A stretch of DNA of 5,036 bases from Planctomycetaceae bacterium (GCA_030616935.1 JAUWWJ010000169.1:1-5036); one strand, 5' to 3'. Shown: positions 1 through 5,036, counted from the first letter of the stretch. Program-made: numbers and translations. Notes: generated by a model from the sequence alone, not told the origin.

Positions 1-436
1 CCCCAATAGAAACCGGATCGATAAGTAATGGGACTTCTTCAACGCCGAGTGTATGACCGTCACGTATACGATTCCCCAGAACCGCCATCTCAACAAGCCG
101 TGCCTCCATAAGCCAACCACCAGAAAGACTTGTGGTGTCATGATTTCCAGGTACTTCAACAATCACGTCAAATCTTTCACCCTTACGAATGCCCGGATGG
201 AGCGTTCCGCTTACCCAAGCAAGCGCAGTTGACCGAGACGCAAGCAAGTGATTTGGATCGACCACTCCTCTTGCTTGCATGTCCTCTAAAAGCATCTGCC
301 GACGTGGGTCAGGCGGCGGATCACTGCCCGTATCGGGTAAGCCAGTAATAAGAGCCGCTCGCTCGATTCGCTGACTATTGAGCCCCCACGGTGAAGCATA
401 GTCTCCTACAAGTTGTGTTGCAGATTCGACCGCCAC
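1..436 (-). CDS. FlgI-like (flagellar P-ring family) protein, main domain, cut by left edge
   Basis: The minus-strand frame stays open from the TAA at 458-460 to the window edge (about 152 codons) and its translation resembles the N-terminal half of FlgI, the periplasmic P-ring protein of the flagellar basal body. Recognisable stretches are VGDYASPWGLNSQRIE, the FlgI-type ALITGLPDTGSDPPPDPRRQ (FlgI has VVGLNGTGDS here), GTLHPGIRKGERFDVIVEVPG (FlgI: ATLPPFARQGSRIDVTVSS) and TTSLSGGWLMEARL (FlgI: DATSLRGGTLVMTPL). Planctomycetes commonly encode such FlgI-like lipoproteins outside flagellar operons, so a role in motility is not implied. The export signal lies upstream in the same frame but is separated by the TAA. 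The start given is the first plausible one after that stop: GTG at 434-436, preceded by GAGG at 442-445, five bases away; TTG at 437-439 is an alternative. A product starting there would lack a signal peptide, so the locus may be a pseudogene or contain a base-call error. The C-terminal half lies outside the window. Family assignment is firm; intactness is not. Confidence 0.75.
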   Translation of the reverse strand, partial: MAVESATQLVGDYASPWGLNSQRIERAALITGLPDTGSDPPPDPRRQMLLEDMQARGVVDPNHLLASRSTALAWVSGTLHPGIRKGERFDVIVEVPGNHDTTSLSGGWLMEARLVEMAVLGNRIRDGHTLGVEEVPLLIDPVSIG

Positions 437-457
437 CAAAGCCTCAAGTTCTGGACT

Positions 458-577
458 TTAGCTACGAATAGCCGGGCCAGCACACCCAAGCACCATCGCA
501 CCAAGAACGATGCAACAAATAAACCTGCAATGTATATGGCCTCGCATTCGTTGCGAAAGCATGTGCAACCAGTTCAT
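458..577 (-). pseudogene. Lipoprotein signal peptide of the FlgI-like gene, severed by an in-frame TAA
   Basis: This stretch encodes a short, basic N-terminus, a hydrophobic core (RFICCIVLGAMVLG) and a lipobox-like VLGC followed by AGPAIRS, then TAA at 458-460. The predicted lipidated Cys codon is at 482-484. The codons after the stop continue in the same frame straight into the FlgI-like domain (SPELEALVAVESATQLVGDY), so the two parts almost certainly belonged to one exported lipoprotein. In-frame ATG candidates lie at 575-577, 560-562 and 545-547; the last gives the most compact signal peptide. None has a clear ribosome binding site, and the frame is open as far up as 646. I chose 577 as a compromise. 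A single C-to-T change (CAA to TAA) would explain the break; I recall relatives having Gln near here, but this was not checked. Confidence 0.6.
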
Positions 578-823
578 GCAACTATCCAACAACCGAGGTG
601 AAGCCAGCACAAAACGGAGGCTGGCAGACCCGGGGAAAGTAGGCACTTCCTACGAGGCGGTCAAGGCAGTTTCGTGGGCAGGAAACATCTTGGTTGGCTC
701 GCTAAGACCTGCTAGCGTCTCACCAAAGCAAAACTTGCAAACGATCAACGTACCAGAGCAAATACACGTAATTACCGACTTATTTTTATATATCGGGCCA
801 AAGAGATCTTCGGAGAAAATTCT
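578..823. promoter_or_regulatory. Divergent intergenic region between the FlgI-like gene and the rimI-like gene
   Basis: These bases separate two divergently oriented genes, so promoters for both should lie here. The clearest landmark is an AT-rich run at 781-793 (tatttttatatat), about 30 bases before the acetyltransferase GTG, a reasonable place for a promoter core. No -35 hexamer sits at a standard distance from it, so I do not define a promoter precisely. A GGAG ribosome binding site for the acetyltransferase lies at 812-815. Reading frames on both strands here are short and lack recognisable protein signatures. If the lipoprotein starts at 646 rather than 577, the region shrinks on its left. 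Confidence 0.35.
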
Positions 824-1339
824 GTGAAAACCACCTACGACCACCATCTTTCCTCAACCGACCAGGTGCAAATTCGCTGGATGATCCGTCGAGACATGGC
901 TGAAATTCTCTGTATTGAGGAGGAATCTTTTGAGTTTCCCTGGGCTGACACAGATTTCACTCGATGCTTACGACAACGAAACTGTATTGGTATGGTAGCC
1001 GAAATAAGTGGTGGTGTTGTGGGCTATATGCTGTACGAACTCCATCGAACAAAAGTGCACATTTTAAAATTTGACGTTGCCCGCACACACAGACGGCTGG
1101 GAATTGGCACTGCAATGCTAACTAAATTGATATCAAAACTCAGTCCTCAACGTCGTAACAGAATCGTTTTAGAAGTACGCGAAACGAACCTTCCTGCTCA
1201 AGTTTTCTTCCGTTCACTAGGATTTCTCGCCACAAGTGTCCTCCGCGACTTCTACCAAGACACCACAGAGGATGCGTACTTGATGCATTTCCTTGCTGAA
1301 GCCAACGAGGACACAACAACCCGCAGGCTTGCAGGCTAA
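824..1339 (+). CDS. RimI-like GNAT N-acetyltransferase
   Basis: A 171-residue GNAT-fold acetyltransferase, close to RimI, which acetylates the N-terminal alanine of ribosomal protein S18 using acetyl-CoA. The fold is shown by the entry segment VQIRWMIRRDMAEIL (residues 15-29), an SFEFPW stretch (35-40) like the RimI substrate-loop region, the acetyl-CoA motif R90-R91-L92-G93-I94-G95, and the RimI-type LEVRETN...FFRSLGF block (116-134) followed by RDFYQDTTEDAYLM. E117 of LEVR matches the RimI catalytic glutamate, but the Tyr that RimI uses as general acid (Tyr in ALYESLGF) corresponds to F129 here. The GTG start is chosen because GGAG at 812-815 lies eight bases upstream; about 14 extra N-terminal residues precede the conserved part, so a later start is possible. 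The substrate is not certain. The gene is divergent from the FlgI-like gene and convergent with the ATP-grasp gene, with only 16 bases between stops. Confidence 0.88.
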   Translation: MKTTYDHHLSSTDQVQIRWMIRRDMAEILCIEEESFEFPWADTDFTRCLRQRNCIGMVAEISGGVVGYMLYELHRTKVHILKFDVARTHRRLGIGTAMLTKLISKLSPQRRNRIVLEVRETNLPAQVFFRSLGFLATSVLRDFYQDTTEDAYLMHFLAEANEDTTTRRLAG

Positions 1340-1355
1340 AGAAGGTCGACTTTTC

Positions 1356-2537
1356 TCACAGTCCTTGCACAATTCCACCAACATGTTCTCGCAATCTGCG
1401 CAGCACATGACGCGGTGATCGTGCTGATGCAAAAATGGTCACGATTGGGTGGCCGGCTCGAATCACAGTCCCGCGACGCGGCAAATCTGCAACCACTGGC
1501 CACCCAAAACTTTGATCCTCCATGAATGAGGCACACGTTGCGAGATGGCTGGTAAAAACAGAAGAGACACAAAGCGATTTATTGGCAAACACAATCGCCT
1601 TCCCCCAACAGACATCTCGTTCATATGTTGAGACCATTGACGCTGTCGGCAGCGAAAACCCTTGTGACAAAAGATGCAGCCCCGCGTAACTCCGACCAGT
1701 ACGGCGTTCAGCCAACTCCATCGTAGCTGTAGGCCGTGGGTTAATCTCAAGAATTATTGGTTTTCGCTGAGGGTTTCCTGCTGTCTTTCGCGGCATTATA
1801 AAATCAACACCAATGAGTCCCGTAATCCCTGACTTCTCAACAAGTGCATTCGCGAACTGGAGCAACCTCGCAAACATGTCTTGATGTAAGCCACTATTTA
1901 AAAGTTCAACGGCACCACAAAAACTAAAATCCTTGGCCCGACACCACCCACGCCCAATGAGTTGACGACACACACTGAACACCTCAATCCCTTTCGGATT
2001 CACGCAAAAGCTGAGAGACATTGGAGTGCCTGTAATAAACTCTTGCCAGAGTTCACCACTCATGCAAGGTTTCTTGCGTGAACCTTTCCAAGGTTCAATT
2101 CCCCCACCACCAACACTTAATACTGGTTTTTTCAAATATGTTCCGTCCTTTGGGAGACCGGCGGAACTAAAAAAAGTTTCTGGATAACTACAACCGTTCT
2201 CGCGAGCTACTTCTTGAACGAAAGCAGGGTCTCTCACCCGCTCAACCACTTTTGCAACATTCCCTAAAATTCTTCTCGTGGACGACAACGCATCAAGAAC
2301 TTTGAGATGGTTTTCTAAGCCTCCCGTATAAACCACAGGGCTTTCCGGAAATGTAGCCGCGATTGCAGGCAAACCATCCGGGTAGTCGTCTGCATGAATC
2401 TGCACCACTCGGCCACAAACTTCTCGGAGATCCTGGTCTCCAAAAAGATCGATTCCATTGACCTGTATCCCGAGCCTCGCTGCAGACGCTGCAAACGCAC
2501 GAGCACTAGCACCAATGACAAGCAAATTTGTACACAC
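1356..2537 (-). CDS. ATP-grasp enzyme, probably linked to H4MPT/methanofuran C1 metabolism
   Basis: A 393-residue ATP-grasp protein, a family that joins a carboxylate to an amine or other nucleophile through an acyl-phosphate. The N-terminus (LLVIGASARAFAASAARLG, residues 5-23) is a Rossmann-like pre-ATP-grasp domain. The ATP-binding core shows K136/K137 before PVLSVGGGGI, the adenine-side LWQEFITG (163-170), GVDF (243-246) and LEINPRP (263-269), whose Glu and Asn are the usual Mg2+ ligands. All key residues appear present. A C-terminal domain carries VVADLPRRGTVIRAGHPIVTIFA (348-370). I recall ATP-grasp proteins of this kind in bacterial methanopterin-linked C1 islands beside fae and mtd genes, which fits its place divergent from fae. 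Its substrate is not known to me; a step in C1-carrier cofactor synthesis is inference. The start is GTG at 2535-2537, with no good ribosome binding site; the only further in-frame codons before a stop at 2574-2576 are not start codons. Confidence 0.85.
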   Translation of the reverse strand: MCTNLLVIGASARAFAASAARLGIQVNGIDLFGDQDLREVCGRVVQIHADDYPDGLPAIAATFPESPVVYTGGLENHLKVLDALSSTRRILGNVAKVVERVRDPAFVQEVARENGCSYPETFFSSAGLPKDGTYLKKPVLSVGGGGIEPWKGSRKKPCMSGELWQEFITGTPMSLSFCVNPKGIEVFSVCRQLIGRGWCRAKDFSFCGAVELLNSGLHQDMFARLLQFANALVEKSGITGLIGVDFIMPRKTAGNPQRKPIILEINPRPTATMELAERRTGRSYAGLHLLSQGFSLPTASMVSTYERDVCWGKAIVFANKSLCVSSVFTSHLATCASFMEDQSFGWPVVADLPRRGTVIRAGHPIVTIFASARSPRHVLRRLREHVGGIVQGL

Positions 2538-2578
2538 CCGGCATTGAACCTGAAGGACTGTGGCCCGAAAATGTTATC

Positions 2579-2603
2579 ATGAGGTTTACAAACTTAACCT
2601 CAT
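2579..2603. repeat. 25-bp inverted repeat, possible operator
   Basis: Two perfect 8-bp arms, ATGAGGTT (2579-2586) and AACCTCAT (2596-2603), flank a 9-base spacer. The dyad lies about 42 bases above the ATP-grasp start and about 100 above the fae start, in a gap where both promoters must be. Size and symmetry fit a binding site for a dimeric regulator. Arm length alone could arise by chance in a few kb, so position is the main argument. Confidence 0.45.
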
Positions 2604-2634
2604 TGCTGACAACGCCTCCATACGATACCTTTTC

Positions 2635-2663
2635 GCTTAGCAGGATACTTTATCTTGCTAAGC
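2635..2663. repeat. 29-bp near-perfect inverted repeat upstream of fae
   Basis: Arms GCTTAGCAGGATA (2635-2647) and TATCTTGCTAAGC (2651-2663) are 13 bases long with a 3-base centre (CTT). Only one position is not Watson-Crick, and it would be a G-U pair in RNA. It ends 42 bases before the fae ATG, outside coding sequence. It could be an operator or, if transcribed, a hairpin in the fae leader. It lacks a following T run, so it is not a standard terminator for fae-strand transcription. Confidence 0.65.
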
Positions 2664-2705
2664 ACCATCAGCACTTTCTGCACTCGTTTGGAGGAGATCT
2701 CGCAC

Positions 2706-3200
2706 ATGTCGATGTTTATAGGTGAATCGTTAGCCGGCGATGGCAATGAAGTTGCTCATATCGATTTATTGATTGGCACCAAAAATGGCCCTGTGGGAAC
2801 AGCGTTTGCGAACGCACTTTCACGCCAGAGCGAGGGGCACTCCAACTTACTGGCAGTCCTGACACCAAATCTTGCAGTCAAGCCAGCCACTGTGATGATT
2901 ACAAAGGTAACAATTAAGGGAGCAAAACAGGCAGTTCAGATGTTTGGTCCTGCACAAGCAGCAGTCGCAAAAGCCGTTGCAGACAGTGTTGAAAGTGGAG
3001 TCATCCCAAAAGATCAAACCGAAGATCTTGTGATCGTCTGCGGCGTCTTCATCCACTGGTTGGCAGAGGATGATAAAAAGATTTATGACAACAACTACAA
3101 GGCAACACTCGACTCTATCGCAAACGCCATGCACGGCAAACCTACAGCGGACGAGATGATTGCAGGAAAAGATGCTACTCATCCATTTCGAGGATTTTAG
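2706..3200 (+). CDS. fae: Formaldehyde-activating enzyme (5,6,7,8-tetrahydromethanopterin hydro-lyase)
   Basis: A 164-residue cytoplasmic enzyme that catalyses condensation of formaldehyde with H4MPT to methylene-H4MPT, the entry step of H4MPT-linked formaldehyde oxidation. Length and sequence match Fae of methylotrophs (about 170 residues): GDGNEVAHIDLLIG (11-24) contains the catalytic His (H18 here), followed by LLAVLTPNL (48-56), KPATVMITKVTI (59-70), the hallmark KQAVQMFGPAQ (74-84), VCGVFIHW (111-118) and the C-terminal DATHPF (156-161). No key residue looks lost. The ATG at 2706 is chosen because GGAGGAGA at 2690-2697 lies eight bases upstream and the product begins as Fae does; a second ATG two codons later is possible, while an in-frame ATG at 2655 falls inside the upstream inverted repeat. 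It is followed after 85 bases by the next pathway enzyme on the same strand. It is the most securely identified gene here. Confidence 0.97.
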   Translation: MSMFIGESLAGDGNEVAHIDLLIGTKNGPVGTAFANALSRQSEGHSNLLAVLTPNLAVKPATVMITKVTIKGAKQAVQMFGPAQAAVAKAVADSVESGVIPKDQTEDLVIVCGVFIHWLAEDDKKIYDNNYKATLDSIANAMHGKPTADEMIAGKDATHPFRGF

Positions 3201-3214
3201 AGTAAAGTGATTTC

Positions 3215-3243
3215 CCTGCAGGCCGACATCTTCGGCCTGCAGG
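3215..3243 (+). terminator. Perfect 12-bp hairpin between fae and the methylene-H4MPT dehydrogenase gene
   Basis: Arms CCTGCAGGCCGA (3215-3226) and TCGGCCTGCAGG (3232-3243) are exact reverse complements around a 5-base loop (CATCT), 14 bases after the fae stop codon. The GC-rich stem is strong, but the bases after it (CCTCGATC) are not a T run. It may therefore be an inefficient terminator or attenuator, or a 3'-end stabiliser that lets fae mRNA outlast the downstream message. Hairpin formation is well supported; the role is inference. Confidence 0.65.
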
Positions 3244-3285
3244 CCTCGATCTTCGTGACACGACTGAGTACGCTAGCGTTCTTCC

Positions 3286-4179
3286 ATGAAGAAAATACTC
3301 TTGCAACTTGATGTTGATCCGCAACCCTGCTCATTTGATGCGATTGTTGCTGTTGATGCGGGTGCTGATATTCTCCTCCGTCATGGCAACGTCTCACCAG
3401 ACAATGTTGTTTCACTGATCCATGGAGCAATGTTTACTCGTGGAGCATCTGATCTTGCCTCAACGAGCATTTTCCTCGGCGGCAAAAACATTCCCCAAGT
3501 GGAGGCAATTGCGTCTCAGATTTCAAAAACTTTTTTTAAATCTGTTCGTGTCAGTGTCTTCATTGATCCAGCTGGCGCAAACACAACCGCAGCAGCCACG
3601 GTCATTGCTGCAAAGCGACACATTGCCTTCAAACCCTCGAGCAGGAAAAAAGCATGTCAGGCTCTTGTACTAGGTGGCACTGGGCCCGTGGGACAAAGGG
3701 TGAGCCGGCTTCTCGCAAACCAAGGGATCCATGTCCTTCTTACCTCGCGATCCTTTGAGCGTGCATCTCAATACTGCAACCTACTCAGTGATAAATTTCC
3801 TCACGCCCACCTTGAGCCTACGTCAGCAGACAAGCTTGAGAAGGTGATTGGCTCCATAAATCTGATTATTTCGGCAGGCGGACCGGGCGTTGAGATGCTT
3901 ACCAAAGCACAAATTTCACAAGCAACCTCTGCCTCGGTCTACATTGACCTCAATGCGGTGCCACCTGCCGGAATCTCTGGCATTCACACAAACGATACCG
4001 CAAGACGAGATGGCACAAAAATTCTTTACGGCGCCCTTGGCGTTGGAGAAATAAAAATGAAAATTCACAAAACTGCAATCCAGAGGCTTTTTCAAACGAA
4101 CGACCTATGGCTTGATGCAGAGGAATTACTCACAATTGGCGAGGAAGTCGACGCTTCCAACGAACAAACAAATCAATAA
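3286..4179 (+). CDS. mtdC: NAD(P)-dependent methylene-H4MPT dehydrogenase, MtdC-like
   Basis: A 297-residue cytoplasmic enzyme of the MtdA/MtdB/MtdC family, oxidising methylene-H4MPT (the Fae product) to methenyl-H4MPT with NAD(P)+. The N-terminal substrate domain begins KKILLQLDVDPQPCSFDAIVAVDAGAD (2-28, like the MtdA start) and includes HGAMFTRG (46-53), IFLGG (62-66) and the family's DPAGANTTAAATV (94-106). The Rossmann domain has LVLGGTGPVGQRVSRLL (127-143) and SRSFERA (154-160), whose Arg residues suggest NADP preference. Later come YIDLNAVPPAG, GALGVGEIKMKIH and DLWLDAEEL. I choose the symbol mtdC because planctomycete members form that class; mtdB is the alternative. The ATG has no Shine-Dalgarno; a 10-bp palindrome sits just before it. 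It follows fae on the same strand, and its last 50 bases overlap the convergent SDR gene. No frame damage is seen. Confidence 0.93.
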   Translation: MKKILLQLDVDPQPCSFDAIVAVDAGADILLRHGNVSPDNVVSLIHGAMFTRGASDLASTSIFLGGKNIPQVEAIASQISKTFFKSVRVSVFIDPAGANTTAAATVIAAKRHIAFKPSSRKKACQALVLGGTGPVGQRVSRLLANQGIHVLLTSRSFERASQYCNLLSDKFPHAHLEPTSADKLEKVIGSINLIISAGGPGVEMLTKAQISQATSASVYIDLNAVPPAGISGIHTNDTARRDGTKILYGALGVGEIKMKIHKTAIQRLFQTNDLWLDAEELLTIGEEVDASNEQTNQ

Positions 4180-4930
4180 GTGATGGAAAAAATCGTGACA
4201 AGAAGACATATGCTTTTGCTCTCCAGCCAGGGGTTACAGCGTCCCCCCCTCGTTCCATCGTTGCAATAATCGCTGCGGCTGTTGTTTCTGCGGACAACGG
4301 ACGACCCTGTGACCAGCTGGCCCTTTCGCCAGCTATAAGATTGTCCCAGAACTCTGATTCCGTTGGGCCAAGGATTGCAACCTGTACATCAATACCAAGA
4401 GATGCCAACTCTGGACGCACTGCGTTGCCAAACCCATGCAGTGCAGCTTTCGCAGCTGCATATCCACCATGCAAGGGAAGCGGATGCACTCCGAGTATAG
4501 AACCAATCAACACGACAGCTGGCGACAACCCATTTTTGAGATGTGGAAGTGATTTGTACACAAGATCGACTGGGGCAAAAAAATCAATTTCGAACACGCT
4601 TCTCATGGTTTCCAGAGACGACTCTGAAAACGGCCCGACAGCTCCTACTCCAGCTGCGGCTATGACCAAATCAATGCCGCCAAACGCTTCCTTTGCCTTT
4701 TCGACAAGCTCCTCCTGAAATCTACTATTCGTGATATCCCCAGGCAGAGGAATGAGCAGTCCGGGATATTCCGAAGCAAGATCGATTAACCTTGATTCAC
4801 GGCGACCTGAAATGACGAGCCGTGCGCCCCGCTCCGCAAGCAATCTTGCAAGTGCTCTGCCTACACCGGAGGTTGCCCCGGTCAAAATACCACACTGCTC
4901 GGAAAGATCACGCACTTTGCAATATGACAC
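4130..4930 (-). CDS. Short-chain dehydrogenase/reductase (SDR), NAD(P)-dependent
   Basis: A 266-residue classical SDR with the complete set of family motifs: cofactor loop TGATSGVG (17-24), SGRR after the second strand (41-44, basic residues favouring NADP), GDITN (64-68), AAAG in place of the usual NNAG (91-94), the catalytic Ser in LIGS (S144), and Y157-x-x-x-K161 in the GGYAAAKAAL segment. The tail (GWRAKAYVFLSRFFPSLIDLFVRWKRRL) is hydrophobic and basic and could attach peripherally to the membrane. Substrate unknown; nothing ties it to the C1 genes except position. The start is GTG at 4928-4930 with a weak GGAAG about nine bases upstream. Its last 50 bases overlap the end of the mtdC-like gene on the other strand, and both ends look genuine. 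A run of seven C on the plus strand (4243-4249) falls inside the gene, but the frame is intact across it. Confidence 0.9.
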   Translation of the reverse strand: MSYCKVRDLSEQCGILTGATSGVGRALARLLAERGARLVISGRRESRLIDLASEYPGLLIPLPGDITNSRFQEELVEKAKEAFGGIDLVIAAAGVGAVGPFSESSLETMRSVFEIDFFAPVDLVYKSLPHLKNGLSPAVVLIGSILGVHPLPLHGGYAAAKAALHGFGNAVRPELASLGIDVQVAILGPTESEFWDNLIAGERASWSQGRPLSAETTAAAIIATMERGGDAVTPGWRAKAYVFLSRFFPSLIDLFVRWKRRLPRQL

Positions 4931-4931
4931 G

Positions 4932-5036
4932 TCACGTAACTTCCGTTACTGGAGACTGCGTTGTAGGGAGCAACGAAGACTGCGGCTGCACTCGCACCTC
5001 ATCACCGCAATCTCTCACCGTTGCTTCATCTGGATC
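4932..5036 (-). CDS. Possible C-terminal end of an upstream gene (partial)
   Basis: A minus-strand frame is open from the right edge (35 codons including the stop) and ends with TGA at 4932-4934, one base before the SDR GTG. The visible tail (DPDEATVRDCGDEVRV..., ending VTEVT) is polar, matches no family I recognise, and has no membrane segment. The near-contact stop/start arrangement is typical of co-translated operon genes and is the main argument; 34 open codons could occur by chance. The other two minus-strand frames are closed near the edge. If not coding, this is simply the SDR leader. Confidence 0.35.
   Translation of the reverse strand, partial: DPDEATVRDCGDEVRVQPQSSLLPTTQSPVTEVT

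Larger units (their letters stand above)
2538..2705. promoter_or_regulatory. Divergent control region between the ATP-grasp gene and fae
   Basis: This 168-base gap must drive transcription both ways. It holds two separate inverted repeats (2579-2603 and 2635-2663) and the fae ribosome binding site GGAGGAGA at 2690-2697. Possible promoter hexamers are visible, such as TACGAT at 2621-2626 for the plus strand and TTGTCA (complement of 2607-2612) for the minus strand, but none pairs with a good partner at standard spacing, so no promoter is fixed. No protein-coding signal was seen in the gap. Confidence 0.55.

Noticed and set aside
133..170. GNHD motif on the minus strand suggesting a calcineurin-like metallophosphoesterase
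   Set aside because: The surrounding sequence matches FlgI throughout and lacks the DxH and GD metal-binding motifs; the four residues are coincidental.
510..827. Plus-strand frame of 105 codons before the acetyltransferase
   Set aside because: It runs antisense over the lipoprotein signal region, has no recognisable domain, and overlaps the better supported GTG start at 824.
1323..1338. Tandem repeat GCAGGCTT/GCAGGCTA at the 3' end of the acetyltransferase gene
   Set aside because: Two imperfect 8-base copies at a variable C-terminus are not enough to call a repeat element.
1340..1355. Possible bidirectional terminator between the rimI-like and ATP-grasp genes
   Set aside because: Only a GTCGAC palindrome and a short T run fit in 16 bases; no loop-forming stem is possible there.
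2655..2705. Longer Fae start at ATG 2655
   Set aside because: That ATG lies inside the inverted repeat, has no ribosome binding site, and would add residues foreign to Fae, while 2706 has GGAGGAGA eight bases upstream.
2847..3182. Cys-rich minus-strand frame of 111 codons
   Set aside because: It is an antisense shadow of fae; the Cys and His content follows from the complementary codons.
4341..4718. Plus-strand frame of 125 codons
   Set aside because: Antisense shadow of the SDR gene, which has all its family motifs; this frame has none.
1..5036. tRNA, rRNA, CRISPR, insertion sequence or attachment site
   Set aside because: No cloverleaf, spaced repeats, transposase motif or long terminal repeats were found by eye on either strand.

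Overview
The window looks like a piece of a planctomycete chromosome, probably a Pirellula/Rhodopirellula-like lineage or an uncultured relative. Three things point there: a lipoprotein-type FlgI-like protein, a RimI-like acetyltransferase with a planctomycete-type sequence, and genes for tetrahydromethanopterin (H4MPT)-linked C1 transfer in a bacterial setting. The assignment rests on recalled family knowledge, not a database search. Base composition is moderate, and three of the five complete genes use GTG starts.

Layout, left to right. Positions 1-577 (minus strand) hold the N-terminal part of a FlgI-like (flagellar P-ring) lipoprotein gene that runs off the left edge. An in-frame TAA at 458-460 separates its lipoprotein signal peptide from the FlgI-like domain. 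A 246-base divergent gap follows, then a RimI-type GNAT acetyltransferase (824-1339, plus). Converging on it from the right is an ATP-grasp enzyme (1356-2537, minus) of a type I associate with methanopterin/methanofuran gene islands. The ATP-grasp gene is divergent from fae (formaldehyde-activating enzyme, 2706-3200, plus), and the 168-base gap between them holds two distinct inverted repeats. Downstream of fae come a perfect 12-bp hairpin and then a methylene-H4MPT dehydrogenase gene (3286-4179, plus, MtdC-like). The last complete gene is a short-chain dehydrogenase (4130-4930, minus), whose 3' end overlaps the dehydrogenase gene tail-to-tail by 50 bases. A reading frame entering from the right edge ends one base before the SDR start and may be the tail of an upstream gene in the same operon.

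Functionally the core is 1.4-4.2 kb. Fae condenses formaldehyde with H4MPT to methylene-H4MPT, and the dehydrogenase oxidises that to methenyl-H4MPT while reducing NAD(P)+. The ATP-grasp enzyme may help make or modify the C1 carrier cofactor (inference). Nothing in the window shows a primary methanol or methylamine oxidising system, so formaldehyde detoxification is at least as likely a role as methylotrophy. No RNA genes, insertion sequences or CRISPR arrays were seen. I found no wholly new system; the items most worth checking are the nonsense codon in the FlgI-like gene, the two palindromes in the fae/ATP-grasp promoter region, and the fae-mtdC hairpin.
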